Positions 25,918 to 35,052 are shown, numbered from the stretch's first letter. The stretch: DNA of 64,000 nt from Gammaproteobacteria bacterium (GCA_027459765.1 DAIDHD010000003.1:1-64000), one strand, 5' to 3'. Notes: generated by a model not told the origin, from the letters alone. A program made the numbers and translations.

Positions 25918-26592
25918 TTGTTTTTGAAGTCCCCTTCTCCCAAGTCAACCGCGGGCGCCCAGTCGACCGCGGGCGCCCGCCTCGTGCTGGCGTCGACCTC
26001 GCGCTACCGGCGCGAACTGCTGGCGCGCCTCGGCCTGCCGTTCGACGTCGAGTCCCCCGGCGTGGACGAGTCGGCGCTGCCCGGCGAGACGCCGGCCGCG
26101 CTGGCCGAGCGACTGGCGAGCAACAAGGCCCGGGTCGTGGCGCTGCGCCGGTCCGGCGACTGGGTGATCGGCTCCGACCAGGTCGCGGTCATCGATGCGG
26201 ACGATGGCCGGGGGGCCGTGCTCGGCAAACCCGGCTCGACGGAGCGCTGCATCGAGCAATTGCGCGAGTGCAGCGGCCGCTCGGTGCGCTTCCTCACGGC
26301 GGCGGCGCTGGTGCGCTCATCGCCGCCGGCCGCGCCCGGCGCGGCGCCCGAGGTGCTGGAGCATCGCCTGTTCGACGTCACCACGGTGCGCTTTCGCCGC
26401 CTCGACGACGCCGAGATCGAGCGTTACGTGGCGCGCGAGTCGCCGCTCGACTGCGCCGGCGGATTCAAGGTCGAAGGCCTGGGCGTGGCGCTGTTCGAGG
26501 CGGTGCACTCGACCGATCCCACCGCACTCGTCGGCCTGCCGCTGATCGGCCTCGCCGCCGCCCTGCGCGAGGTCGGCATGCGCGTGCCCTGA
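25918..26592 (+). CDS. Maf/YceF-type nucleoside triphosphate pyrophosphatase
   Basis: Maf-family enzymes hydrolyse non-canonical or methylated nucleotides; the position next to yceD-rpmF matches E. coli yceF (a 7-methyl-GTP pyrophosphatase). Motifs are LVLASTSRYRRELLARLGLP near residues 22-41, VDESALPGETP, ASNKARVVAL, VIGSDQVAV and the closing GLPLIGLAAALREVG. The start is uncertain. The frame begins with TTG at 25918 (another TTG at 25924), no ATG is available, and the first 20 or so residues include a tandem duplication. A GTG at the LVLAST position would give the shortest plausible product. Confidence 0.9.
   Translation: MFLKSPSPKSTAGAQSTAGARLVLASTSRYRRELLARLGLPFDVESPGVDESALPGETPAALAERLASNKARVVALRRSGDWVIGSDQVAVIDADDGRGAVLGKPGSTERCIEQLRECSGRSVRFLTAAALVRSSPPAAPGAAPEVLEHRLFDVTTVRFRRLDDAEIERYVARESPLDCAGGFKVEGLGVALFEAVHSTDPTALVGLPLIGLAAALREVGMRVP
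25943..25978 (+). repeat. 18-bp tandem duplication at the start of maf
   Basis: Two adjacent 18-nt copies (25943-25960 and 25961-25978) differ by one base (AGTCAACC versus AGTCGACC, then GCGGGCGCCC). In frame they encode STAGAQ and STAGAR, just before the first conserved Maf strand. Confidence 0.85.
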
Positions 26593-26625
26593 TGACCCGG
26601 CGCCCGGTCCTGGCGCGGACCGGTC

Positions 26626-27648
26626 CTACCTGCGTGCGCCGCGTCGCCGGCGCGTGGCGCTGGTCAGCGCGTCGATCACCGCCGCAAGTTCAGGCGGCAG
26701 CGGCGCGCTGACGTGGAACGGCACGCCCGTGCCCGGCCAGTCGAAGGCGAGCGAGTGGGCGTGCAGGAAGGTGCGCTTCAAGCCCATGGCCTTCATCTCC
26801 GCGTTGCGCGCGCGGTCGCCGTACTTGTCGTCGCCGAGCAGCGGGTGGCCGGCGTAGCTCGCGTGCACGCGGATCTGGTGGGTGCGGCCGGTGGGAATGT
26901 CGACTTCCATCAGGGTCGCGAGCTTGCCGAAGAACTGCACCGGTTTGAACACGCTCACCGACTGCTTGCCGGCGGCAGCCACTTGCACGTGGCGCTCGCC
27001 GTGGCGGCGCGTATCGGTGGCGAGCGGCGCATCGATGCGCTTGGTGCCGAGGTCCCATTGCCCGGCGACCAGCGCCATGTAGGTCTTGTGCATGCCGCCG
27101 TCGCGAATCAGCGCGTGCAGCGCGGTGAGCGTCGGCCGGTCGCGCGCCACCACCAGGCAGCCGCTGGTGTCGCGGTCCAGACGGTGCACCAATTCGAGCG
27201 TCTCGCGCGGCCGCGAGGCGCGTAGCGCCTCGATCACACCGAAGCTCGTGCCGCTGCCGCCGTGCACCGCCACGCCGGCCGGCTTGTCGATCACCAGCAC
27301 GTGCTTGTCGGTGTGGATGACCGCGCGCTCGATGAGTTCGACCAGCGTGTCCGATGGCCGTCCCGGCTCGGGACTCGCATCCACCCGCACCGGCGGCAGA
27401 CGCACCTCATCGCCGGCGACCAGCCGATACTCGGCGTCGACGCGCTTGCGATTGACCCGCACTTCCCCCTTGCGCAGCATCCGGTAGACGCGACTGCGCG
27501 GCACCCGATCGAACTGGCGCAGCAGGAAATTATCGATGCGCTGACCGGCCTCGGCGGCGCCGACACGATGCAGGCGCAGCTCGGTGCGCCGCGCAGCATC
27601 GCCCGCCGACGGCCCCGCGGCACCTAAGACCTTGATTACATTGACCAT
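26626..27648 (-). CDS. rluC: 23S rRNA pseudouridine synthase RluC
   Basis: RluC makes pseudouridines 955, 2504 and 2580 in E. coli 23S rRNA. The ATG at 27648 gives 340 residues. An N-terminal S4 RNA-binding domain contains RIDNFLLRQFDRVPRSRVYR then MLRKGEVRVN. The RluA-type catalytic domain contains LVHRLDRDTSGCLVVA with the catalytic Asp, and IPTGRTHQIRVHASYAGHPL. Upstream in-frame sequence to 28023 lies in the rne leader and is not coding. Pairing with rne, and with maf and rpmF close by, matches the E. coli order. Confidence 0.95.
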   Translation of the reverse strand: MVNVIKVLGAAGPSAGDAARRTELRLHRVGAAEAGQRIDNFLLRQFDRVPRSRVYRMLRKGEVRVNRKRVDAEYRLVAGDEVRLPPVRVDASPEPGRPSDTLVELIERAVIHTDKHVLVIDKPAGVAVHGGSGTSFGVIEALRASRPRETLELVHRLDRDTSGCLVVARDRPTLTALHALIRDGGMHKTYMALVAGQWDLGTKRIDAPLATDTRRHGERHVQVAAAGKQSVSVFKPVQFFGKLATLMEVDIPTGRTHQIRVHASYAGHPLLGDDKYGDRARNAEMKAMGLKRTFLHAHSLAFDWPGTGVPFHVSAPLPPELAAVIDALTSATRRRRGARR

Positions 27649-27669
27649 GGCAACCGACCGTGATATGTT
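27641..27669 (+). promoter_or_regulatory. Candidate promoter of rne
   Basis: TTGACC (27641-27646) and TATGTT (27664-27669) have a 17-nt spacer. The predicted transcript would have a leader of about 415 nt before the rne ATG, comparable to the 361-nt leader of E. coli rne. The -35 overlaps the rluC start codon. Confidence 0.5.
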
Positions 27670-28091
27670 CCAAGGCACCTTGCCGAAGCGCACGGCCGAC
27701 TCCCGCAGTCGCACCTGGCGCCAACAGCCGCGAGTCCCGCCGTCACCGCGGCGGACCCGGGGGGCAAAGGATTCCGCGGTGCCCCTGACGCTTTCGAGTC
27801 CGAAGGGGCGACGCATATTAGTTGGTTCTGGGATACCAGGCCATCGCTCGGCCGAGAAAACCGTGGGCAGCGGGGAGCCAGATGAGTTCGCCGTCCAGCC
27901 CCGATCGACGATTGACCGAGACCTGAAGGGCTGCATGGGCTTGCCGTACGCCGTTTGGCAGAACTGGATCGCTTGGACGCCGCTCGCGTGGCTGGCGAGC
28001 GGTCTCTCCATGGTTTGCGCCACGACGTGCGCAGCTGCCCGTACCTTCGTTTCCTGTCGTTGCTCGGCCCCTTTTCGTGTAGTTGGGGCAA
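27649..28091 (+). promoter_or_regulatory. Long untranslated leader of rne
   Basis: This 443-nt gap between divergent rluC and rne contains no gene. Several stem-loops are visible: CCGCCG/CGGCGG with a 6-nt loop (27737-27754), a strong 8-bp hairpin at 27980-28002, and TGCGC/GCGCA with an 8-nt loop (28016-28033). E. coli RNase E controls its own level by cleaving a structured 5' leader, and this region is the obvious equivalent here. Confidence 0.6.
27980..28002 (+). promoter_or_regulatory. Perfect 8-bp hairpin in the rne leader
   Basis: CCGCTCGC (27980-27987) pairs perfectly with GCGAGCGG (27995-28002) across a 7-nt loop (GTGGCTG), 89 nt before the ATG. It resembles in position and form the hairpin (hp2) used by E. 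coli rne for feedback control. Equivalence is inference. Confidence 0.6.
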
Positions 28092-30689
28092 ATGAAAAGA
28101 ATGCTCGTCAACGCAGTTCAAGAAGAAGAACTGCGCGTCGCACTGGTCGACGGCCAGAAACTCTACGATCTTTCGATCGAAATCCCTTCCCGGGAGCAGA
28201 AAAAATCAAACATCTATAAGGGCCGGATCACCCGCATCGAACCAAGCCTCGAGGCTGCGTTCGTCGAGTATGGCGCCCAGCGCCACGGGTTCCTGCCGCT
28301 GAAGGAAGTCTCCAAGGAGTACTTCCGCACCCAACCCGCCTCCGGCGGCAAACTCAACATCAAGGAGTTGCTGCACGAGGGCCAGGAACTCGTCGTCCAG
28401 GTCGACAAGGAAGAGCGCGGCAACAAGGGCGCCGCCCTGACCACGTTCATCAGCCTCGCCGGCCGCTTCCTCGTGCTGATGCCTAACAATCCGCGCGCCG
28501 GCGGCGTGTCGCGCCGCATCGAGGGCGAGGATCGCGACCAGATGCGCGAGGCCATGAACGAGCTGCAGATCCCCGACGGCATGGGCGCGATCGTGCGCAC
28601 CGCCGGCGTGGGCCGCAGCGCCGAAGAGCTGCAGTGGGACCTCAACAATCTGAAGGCCGCCTGGGACGCGATCATCGCCGCCAATGACGGCCGCCCGGCG
28701 CCGTTCCTGATCTATCAGGAGAGCGACGCGGTGACGCGCGGCCTGCGCGACTACTTCTCGGACGACGTCGGCGAGTGCCTGATCGACGATCCGGAGGCCT
28801 TCAAGAAGGCCCAGGAGTACATGCAGCGCTTCATGCCGCCGGATGCGCAGCGCAAGCTGAAGCTGTACCAGGATCCGGTGCCGCTGTTCACCCGCTACCA
28901 GATCGAGAGCCAGATCGAATCGGCCTACGCGCACAAGGTGAACCTTCCCTCGGGCGGAAGCCTGGTGATCGACCACACCGAGGCGCTGGTGTCGATCGAC
29001 ATCAACTCCGCGCGCAGCACGCGCGGCGGCGACATCGAGGCCACGGCCCGCAACACCAACCTGGAGGCGGCCGAGGAGATCGCGCGCCAGCTTCGACTGC
29101 GCGACATCGGCGGCCTGATCGTGATCGACTTCATCGACATGGAATCGACCGCCAACCAGCGCGCGGTGGAGGACATGCTGCGCGACGCGGTGAAGATGGA
29201 CCGGGCGCGTATCCAGATCGGGCGCCTGTCGCGCTTCGGCCTGCTGGAGATGTCGCGGCAGCGGCTGCGCCCGGCGCTCTCCGAGACCACGCACATCGGC
29301 TGTCCGCGCTGCGGCGGCGTCGGCACGATCCGCAGCGTCGAGTCGATGTCGCTCGCACTGCTGCGGCTCATCGGCGAGGAGGCGCGCAAGGAGCGCACCG
29401 GACGGGTGATCGCCCAGGTTCCGGTGGACGTCGGCACCTACCTCATCAACGAGAAGCGCGACTGGCTGCAACAAATCGAACAACGCGACAAGGTGTCGAT
29501 CGTCGTCGTTCCCAATCCGCACATGCAGACTCCGGCGTACACGCTGCGCCGGGTACGCGACGACGAGAAGGAACTGCTGGAGAGCGCAACGTCCAGCTAC
29601 CAGATGGCCGATCAGCCGAGCGTCGACGACTCGAACATCGGCGACCGCGACAAGAAGCCGCAGACGGAGGCACCGGCCGTGCCCACCATCCTGCCAACCG
29701 CGTCCGCCCCGCTGCAGCCGGCTCCCGCGCCCCTGCCCGTGGCCGAGGCGGTCGCCGCACCGGCCGAGCAGCTCGGCATCTTCGTGCGACTGTGGCGCTG
29801 GTTGTTCGGTGCACCCAAATCAGCGCCGGTCGAAGCCCGCGACGCGCACGAGCGCGGCGGTCGCGAGCGCGGCGCACAGCGCGACCTGCGCCACGATCGG
29901 CATCGTGATCGCGACCGTGATCGTGATCGTGGCCGTGACCGCGATCGTGACCGCGGCGGCCGACGCGATGGTGGCCGCGACGGCGGACGGGACGGCGCGC
30001 GCGATGCGCGCCGCGACGGTCGGGGCCGGAGCGACGCACGCGCCGACGCGGGCGCAGCACGCCGACCGGAAGGCGCCGCTGCCGGCAGCGGCGGCGATCG
30101 TGGTGCACGCAACGAGGCGGCGCCACGTACCGACGCGAACCGCGGCGAAGCTGCGGCGCGCAGCACCGAGCCGGCGCGCGTCAGCGAGGCTGCGCGCGCG
30201 CCCGAGCGCGAGGGCGGTGAGCGAACTCAGGGGGGCGAACGCGGCGAACGCGGCGAGCGCGGCGAACGCGGTGGGCGCCGTCGGCGCGGTCGAGGCCGGG
30301 GCCGACGCGAAGGCGGCGAGGCGATGGCGGGCGCTGGCAGCAACGGCGTTGCGCCAGCGGGCACGGAGGCGGCACCTGCGACAACTTCGTCGGAGGCGCC
30401 ACGCGCGGCGGAGACCGGTGACGCTCGCGAACCGGCACCAGTGCGCGAGTATGCGGCACCACGCGAACCCGTGGCACCACGCGAGCAGGCGGTACCACGC
30501 GAGCCCGTGGCACCACGCGAGCCCGTGGCACCGCGCGAGCCCGTGGCACCGCGCGAACCGGTGGCAACACGCCCGAGCGAGTCGGGCAGCGCCGGCGGCG
30601 GTACGAGCGGGGGCGAAGGCAGCGCCCAGAAGTACGTGGTCTGGTCGTCGGGCCCGAGCGAGACGGGCCGCAGCGCCGAGGATCGCTAG
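28092..30689 (+). CDS. rne: Ribonuclease E
   Basis: RNase E is the main endonuclease of mRNA decay and rRNA/tRNA processing and the scaffold of the degradosome. The ATG at 28092 gives 865 residues. The catalytic half has the S1 domain ([20 protein letters not shown]), Asp303 in SIDINSARS, the VIDFIDM Asp, and the zinc-link Cys404/Cys407 (GCPRCGG), with the same numbering as E. coli. The C-terminal half is shorter and divergent. It has an amphipathic membrane-anchor-like helix at about 561-575 ([15 protein letters not shown]), an Arg/Asp-rich tract, Arg/Gly-rich RNA-binding stretches and a repeated PREPVA tail. The ribosome site is GGGG just upstream. Confidence 0.97.
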   Translation: MKRMLVNAVQEEELRVALVDGQKLYDLSIEIPSREQKKSNIYKGRITRIEPSLEAAFVEYGAQRHGFLPLKEVSKEYFRTQPASGGKLNIKELLHEGQELVVQVDKEERGNKGAALTTFISLAGRFLVLMPNNPRAGGVSRRIEGEDRDQMREAMNELQIPDGMGAIVRTAGVGRSAEELQWDLNNLKAAWDAIIAANDGRPAPFLIYQESDAVTRGLRDYFSDDVGECLIDDPEAFKKAQEYMQRFMPPDAQRKLKLYQDPVPLFTRYQIESQIESAYAHKVNLPSGGSLVIDHTEALVSIDINSARSTRGGDIEATARNTNLEAAEEIARQLRLRDIGGLIVIDFIDMESTANQRAVEDMLRDAVKMDRARIQIGRLSRFGLLEMSRQRLRPALSETTHIGCPRCGGVGTIRSVESMSLALLRLIGEEARKERTGRVIAQVPVDVGTYLINEKRDWLQQIEQRDKVSIVVVPNPHMQTPAYTLRRVRDDEKELLESATSSYQMADQPSVDDSNIGDRDKKPQTEAPAVPTILPTASAPLQPAPAPLPVAEAVAAPAEQLGIFVRLWRWLFGAPKSAPVEARDAHERGGRERGAQRDLRHDRHRDRDRDRDRGRDRDRDRGGRRDGGRDGGRDGARDARRDGRGRSDARADAGAARRPEGAAAGSGGDRGARNEAAPRTDANRGEAAARSTEPARVSEAARAPEREGGERTQGGERGERGERGERGGRRRRGRGRGRREGGEAMAGAGSNGVAPAGTEAAPATTSSEAPRAAETGDAREPAPVREYAAPREPVAPREQAVPREPVAPREPVAPREPVAPREPVATRPSESGSAGGGTSGGEGSAQKYVVWSSGPSETGRSAEDR
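29901..29954 (+). repeat. Arg-Asp dipeptide repeat tract in rne
   Basis: A CGTGAT-like hexanucleotide repeat encodes alternating Arg and Asp (one Gly interruption) at about residues 604-621. It is part of the disordered RNA-binding region that follows the membrane-anchor helix. Confidence 0.85.
30453..30560 (+). repeat. Six 18-bp repeats encoding (V/A)APRE(P/Q) near the RNase E C-terminus
   Basis: Six consecutive 18-nt units encode [18 protein letters not shown] and three VAPREP, with a degenerate seventh copy (VATRPS) following. Such C-terminal repeats could be a short linear motif array for binding partners, or simply slippage in a disordered tail. Confidence 0.9.
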
Positions 30690-30705
30690 GACCTCGAGGC
30701 CCCTG

Positions 30706-30721
30706 GCGCCGCGTACGGCGC
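30706..30721. terminator. Short hairpin between convergent rne and the DUF4184 gene
   Basis: A 6-bp stem (GCGCCG/CGGCGC) with a CGTA loop sits 17 nt after the rne stop and 20 nt before the stop of the convergent gene. There is no T-run, so intrinsic termination is uncertain. Confidence 0.35.
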
Positions 30722-30740
30722 GGATGATTCGAGAGCGGGG

Positions 30741-31535
30741 TCAGTCGGCGCGGGGTGCGATCACCGCGCCGAGCCCCGCGCTCACTCCGATCAATGCGAG
30801 CGCCGCGCCGCGCAGGGCGGCAATCGCCACCGTCCCCAGGCGCGCACCGAATGAGTGGATCGGACTCAAGTCGTGCAGGTGCAGCGCGCAGAAGAAACCG
30901 GTGACCCCGATGGCGACCACCACGTAGGCCAGGGTCCAGCGGTAGCGCTCACGTTCGGCCAAGCGGCGCGGGGGCGGGTCGCCGTCCTGCGAGCCACGAC
31001 TGCGCAGCGCGAACGCGCTCACCGCCAGCACCACGCCCAGCCCCACCAGCGAACTCAAGTCCTGCATCAGGCGCGCGCCGACGACGTGGTGCCCCGCGAA
31101 GTCCACCGCAGGATCCTCGAGCGACGGGAACATGCGCAGGCCGCGCGCGCCTTCGTGCGTGAACGCGTCCCAGACAAGGTGCGTGACCGCGCCCAGCAGC
31201 ACGCCGCCGGCGGCGCGCAGCCAGTCGGAGAGGCGGCGCCAGTCGCACGGCGCCGCCCAGGGCCGCGAGCGCAGATAGGCCGCGTCCGGCAGCAGTTCGA
31301 GCAGCGGCGTCTTGACCACGCGCTGGAACAGCCAGAAGGTCGCGAGCCCCACCGGCAGGCAGAAAGTGAACAGCGCCGTGACTCCGTGGGTCTCGAAACG
31401 CGGGGGGCGCCAGGGCATGAGCACGCCGAAGTCCGGCACCATGCTGCCGATGATGGCCGCCGACAGCGCGCCATGACGCAACAAGCGGCGCGCAGGCGGC
31501 AATACGGCGGCTACGTGCGAGACGGTGAAGGGCAT
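30741..31535 (-). CDS. DUF4184 family membrane protein
   Basis: The 264-residue product opens MPFTVSHVAAVLPPARRLLR, characteristic of DUF4184. It continues ALSAAIIGSMVPDFGVLMPW with the conserved D-F, and GAVTHLVWDAFTHEGARGLR with His and Asp residues typical of the family. About five to six membrane segments are predicted. The His/Asp pattern recalls membrane-bound metal-dependent hydrolases of the YdjM type, but no function is established. It lies 40 nt downstream of, and in the same direction as, the LysR gene. Confidence 0.8.
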   Translation of the reverse strand: MPFTVSHVAAVLPPARRLLRHGALSAAIIGSMVPDFGVLMPWRPPRFETHGVTALFTFCLPVGLATFWLFQRVVKTPLLELLPDAAYLRSRPWAAPCDWRRLSDWLRAAGGVLLGAVTHLVWDAFTHEGARGLRMFPSLEDPAVDFAGHHVVGARLMQDLSSLVGLGVVLAVSAFALRSRGSQDGDPPPRRLAERERYRWTLAYVVVAIGVTGFFCALHLHDLSPIHSFGARLGTVAIAALRGAALALIGVSAGLGAVIAPRAD

Positions 31536-31575
31536 CGAGGACCTAGCGGGACGCGAGGCTTCGCATGATACGCGC

Positions 31576-32526
31576 TCAATTCTCGCGCGCGAGCGACAGC
31601 AGCCAGTCGCGGCAGGCGTTCACCTCGCGCCGGGTACGGTGCGGCCGCTCGGGCGCCACCACGAAGTGCGAGTGCTCGTCCACGATTTCCTCCTCCAGCA
31701 GCGGCACGAGCCGCCCGGTGGCGAGATGGGCGCCGAGGAACACGCGGTGGGTGAGCACGCAGCCCGCGCCCGCCGCGGCCAGCTCCAGCGCGGCGAGCGT
31801 GGTGTCCACCGCGAGCCGGTCGGCGGCCGGCGCCTCCGGCAGATCGAGTGCCGCGCGCGCCGCCATCCAGTGCCGCTCGTAGCCCATGATGGGCACGAGC
31901 CGCGCGGCGAGCAGCGCGCGCGCGGCGGCGCGCGTCGGCGCGAGCGTGCGCAGCGCCGGACTCACCACCGCGAGCAGCGGCTGGTTGAACAGGAACTCGC
32001 TGCGGTAACCGTGCCAGTGGCCGGCGCCGTAGCGGATCTCGAGGTCGGTGGCCGGATCGGGCGCCGGTCGGTCCCAGATGCCGCAGGACAGGCGCAGGTC
32101 GACGTCCACGTGGCTCGCCTGGAAGCGCGGCAGCCGCGGCGCCAGCCAAGCGGCGCCGAGCGAGACCGGCGCGTGCAACCGCACGCAGGTGCGCGCGCCG
32201 CCACCGAACAGTCCGAGCGTGGAGTCGGCGAGGTCCTCGAATGCCTTGCGCACCGGCGGCAGGTACGCGACGCCCATGGGTGAAAGGCGCACCCCGCGCG
32301 CGCGCCGCTCGAACAGCACGCAGCCGAGTTGCGTCTCGAGCGCGCGGATCTGGTAGCTGACCGCGCCGGAGGTGAGATTGAGCTCGGCGGCCGCGGCGGC
32401 GAAGCTGCCGGTGCGCGCAGCGGCCTCGAATGCCTTGAGGCCGGGCAGATTCGGCAGGCCGCGCGGCACGCGCACGGCTGCGGACGCACGACCGGGTGCC
32501 TCGCGGCGCTGATTCCTGTGCCCCAC
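31576..32526 (-). CDS. LysR-family transcriptional regulator (GcvA-like)
   Basis: The product has an N-terminal winged helix-turn-helix (PNLPGLKAFEAAARTGSFAA then AAAELNLTSGAVSYQIRALE) and a LysR substrate-binding domain. The helix-turn-helix spacing and the AVSYQI sequence are GcvA-like. GTG at 32526 is chosen because a GGAGGT lies 4-5 nt upstream; the product is then 316 residues. Later GTG codons at 32475 and 32469 are also possible. It is divergent from the flavoenzyme-flavoenzyme-Rieske genes, the classic layout for a LysR activator. A dyad at 32566-32592 lies between them. Confidence 0.9.
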   Translation of the reverse strand: MGHRNQRREAPGRASAAVRVPRGLPNLPGLKAFEAAARTGSFAAAAAELNLTSGAVSYQIRALETQLGCVLFERRARGVRLSPMGVAYLPPVRKAFEDLADSTLGLFGGGARTCVRLHAPVSLGAAWLAPRLPRFQASHVDVDLRLSCGIWDRPAPDPATDLEIRYGAGHWHGYRSEFLFNQPLLAVVSPALRTLAPTRAAARALLAARLVPIMGYERHWMAARAALDLPEAPAADRLAVDTTLAALELAAAGAGCVLTHRVFLGAHLATGRLVPLLEEEIVDEHSHFVVAPERPHRTRREVNACRDWLLSLAREN

Positions 32527-32565
32527 TGCCACCTCCGCGGATGCCCTCACCAGCGCGAGCCTATA

Positions 32566-32592
32566 AATTTTTCGACCCAATGGTCGCAAATT
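32566..32592. promoter_or_regulatory. Dyad in the LysR/flavoenzyme intergenic region, candidate LysR operator
   Basis: Perfect arms CGACC (32573-32577) and GGTCG (32582-32586) flank CAAT and are extended by AATTTTT on the left and CAAATT on the right. The AT-rich outer and GC inner dyad, placed between divergent lysR and its presumed target, fits a LysR-type binding site. Confidence 0.5.
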
Positions 32593-32632
32593 ACTCGGTT
32601 GTGCGCCACGATAGGATCAATAAATTGAGGCC

Positions 32633-35050
32633 ATGCGATCAACGGCACGTATCGTGGTGGTGGGCGGCGGCATCATGGGTGCAAGCCTCCTGTATCACCT
32701 CGCTGAGGAAGGCTGCAGCGATGCGCTGCTGCTCGAAAAAGACGACCTGACCTGCGGGTCGACCTGGCACGCCGCCGGGCAATGTCCGAGCATCACGGGC
32801 AGCTACAACCTCGCCAAGATCCACGCCTACGGCAACCGGCTGTATCCGCAGCTCGAAGCGCTCACCGGCCAGTACGTGGGTTGGCACCCCTGCGGCGGCC
32901 TGCGCCTCGCCACCAACGAGCGCGAACTCGAGTGGCTGCGCCGGGTGCTCGGCTTCGCGCGCAACATCGGCTTCGGCATGGAAATCGTCGGCGTGGACGA
33001 GATCCGCCGCCTGAATCCCTTCCTCGACACCACGGGCGTGATCGCCGCCGCGCACACCACCGACGACGGCCACGGCGATCCCTCCGGCCTGTGCCGCGCG
33101 CTCGCCAAGGGCGCGCGCGACCGCGGCAGCGCCATCGAGCGCCACTGCCGGGTGCTCGCGATCCGCGCCCTGCCGAGCGGCGAATGGGAGGTGGAAACCA
33201 CGCAGGGCCGCGTGACCGCCGAGATGGTGGTCAACGCCGCCGGCTGCTATGCGCGCGAAGTGGCGCGCATGGTGGGCGCGGACGCGCCGATCGTGAACAT
33301 GCAGCATCACTACGTCGTCACGCACCCGGTGCCGGCGTTCCAGGAGCGCACGGTCGAGATTCCGGTGGTGCGCGACCCGTATGCACGCGGCTATCTGCGC
33401 CAGGAGCAGAAGTCGGGGCTCATCGGCGTTTACGAGCACGACGGCATCGTCGAGGCCTGGGCGCCGCGCGGCGTACCCGACTGGGCTTCGCGCGAGGAGC
33501 TCTTCCCGGAGGACCTCGAGCGCATCGCGCCGTGGCTGGAGCGGGCGCTGGAACGCATGCCCATCTTCGCCGAGGCCGGCATCCGCCGCGTCATCAACGG
33601 CGCCATCCCGCACACGCCGGACGGCGCGCCGCTGCTCGGCCCGGCCGCGGGACGGCGCAACTTCTGGATGTGCTGCGGCACCTCCTTCGGCATCGCCCAG
33701 GGCGCGGGCTGCGGCAAGTACCTCGCGCAGTGGATGCTGCACGGCGACTCCGAGATCAACATGGCCGAGTTCGACCCGCGCCGCTTCGGCGGCTACGCCG
33801 ACGCAGGCTACGCGCGCGCCAAGGTGTTCCTCGACTACCGCACCACCTTCGTGACGCGCGCCCCCGGCGAGGAGGATCCCGACGGGCGGCCGCAGCGGAC
33901 CAGCCCGCTCTACGAGCGGCTGCGAACCGCGGGCGCGGTGTGCGGCGAGATCCACGGTTGGGAGCGTCCGCTGTGGTTCGCGCTCGACGGCCGCACCGAA
34001 CAGTACTCGTACCGGCGCAACAACGTGTTCGAGGTGGTGGCGGCGGAGACGCGCGCGCTGCACGAGCGGGTCGGCTTCGTCGACACCAGCGCGTTCGCCA
34101 AGTTCGAGATCACGGGCGCCGACGCGGCGGCCTACCTCGACCGCGTGCTCGCCAATCGCCTGCCTCGCCGCGAGGGCGGCATCGTGCTCACGCACGCGCT
34201 CTCGCCCAACGGCCGCATCGCCGCGGAGGTGACGCTGACGCGGCTCGCGCCGGACCGGTTCTACGCCGTGGGCGCGTCAGCCTCGCAGCTGCGCGACGCG
34301 GACCTGCTGCGCGATCGCGTCCGGCCCGGCGAGCGGGTCGCGATAGACGACGTGACCGAGGCTCTCGGCGCACTGCTCGTTGCCGGCCCGCGCGCGCGCG
34401 AGGTGCTGGCCGCGCACAGCGCGGCGGATCTGTCGAACCAGGCCTTCCCGTGGCTGTCGGCGCGCTCGATCGAGGTCGCGGGAATCCCGGTGCGGGCGCT
34501 GCGCGTGAGCTACGTGGGCGAGCTCGGCTGGGAGCTGCACGCGCCGCGCGACGCGCTCGGCACGATCTACGACGCCCTGTACGGCACGGCGCGCGCCATG
34601 GGCGGCGCCAACGTGGGCCTGCACGCGGTCAACGGCATGCGCCTGGAGAAGGCGTACCGCGGCTTCGGCACCGAATTGACCAACGAGCTGACCCTGCCGG
34701 AGGCCGGCATGACGCGCTTCTTCGCGCCCGACAAGGGCGAGTTCGTCGGCCGCGCGGCGACTCTGGCCGCGCCCGAGCGCGGCCTGCGCATCGTCTACCT
34801 GGAGGTGGACGCGCGCGACATCGACGCGCGCGGCGGCGAACCGGTGTTCGACGGCGACCGCTGCGTCGGCCTGGTGACCTCCGGCGGCTATGGACACCGC
34901 GTCGGACGCAGCCTCGCCTTCGCCTGCGTGGAGCCGGCCAGCGCCGGCGCCGAGCACGCGCTGACACTGCTCCTGCAGAACGAGCGCGTCGGCGCCACCG
35001 TGCGCGCCGCGCCGGCGTTCGATCCGTCCGACAGTCGTTCGAGGGCCTGA
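32633..35050 (+). CDS. FAD-dependent dimethylglycine/sarcosine dehydrogenase-like protein with GcvT domain (copy 1)
   Basis: The 805-residue product has an N-terminal FAD-binding oxidoreductase (DAO) domain (VVVGGGIMGASLLYHL at 8-23) and a C-terminal GcvT/folate-binding domain from about 430 (signature YVGELGWELHAP). The motif GSTWHAAGQ holds His46, equivalent to the covalently flavinylated His of dimethylglycine dehydrogenase. The family oxidises N-methyl groups of glycine derivatives and passes the one-carbon unit to tetrahydrofolate. A short GAGG precedes the ATG. The next gene, a paralogue, starts 2 nt after the stop. The true substrate is unknown. Confidence 0.88.
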   Translation: MRSTARIVVVGGGIMGASLLYHLAEEGCSDALLLEKDDLTCGSTWHAAGQCPSITGSYNLAKIHAYGNRLYPQLEALTGQYVGWHPCGGLRLATNERELEWLRRVLGFARNIGFGMEIVGVDEIRRLNPFLDTTGVIAAAHTTDDGHGDPSGLCRALAKGARDRGSAIERHCRVLAIRALPSGEWEVETTQGRVTAEMVVNAAGCYAREVARMVGADAPIVNMQHHYVVTHPVPAFQERTVEIPVVRDPYARGYLRQEQKSGLIGVYEHDGIVEAWAPRGVPDWASREELFPEDLERIAPWLERALERMPIFAEAGIRRVINGAIPHTPDGAPLLGPAAGRRNFWMCCGTSFGIAQGAGCGKYLAQWMLHGDSEINMAEFDPRRFGGYADAGYARAKVFLDYRTTFVTRAPGEEDPDGRPQRTSPLYERLRTAGAVCGEIHGWERPLWFALDGRTEQYSYRRNNVFEVVAAETRALHERVGFVDTSAFAKFEITGADAAAYLDRVLANRLPRREGGIVLTHALSPNGRIAAEVTLTRLAPDRFYAVGASASQLRDADLLRDRVRPGERVAIDDVTEALGALLVAGPRAREVLAAHSAADLSNQAFPWLSARSIEVAGIPVRALRVSYVGELGWELHAPRDALGTIYDALYGTARAMGGANVGLHAVNGMRLEKAYRGFGTELTNELTLPEAGMTRFFAPDKGEFVGRAATLAAPERGLRIVYLEVDARDIDARGGEPVFDGDRCVGLVTSGGYGHRVGRSLAFACVEPASAGAEHALTLLLQNERVGATVRAAPAFDPSDSRSRA

Positions 35051-35052
35051 AG

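Noticed and set aside
27649-28023. N-terminal extension of RluC
   Set aside because: The frame is open to 28023, but the added 125 residues are not RluC-like and would cover the rne promoter and leader hairpins.
32782-35052. Apparent upstream extension giving a giant fusion protein with the second flavoenzyme
   Set aside because: The frame of flavoenzyme copy 2 happens to stay open through copy 1, but that part is an Arg-rich shadow. The ATG at 35053 with a clean FAD motif is the real start.
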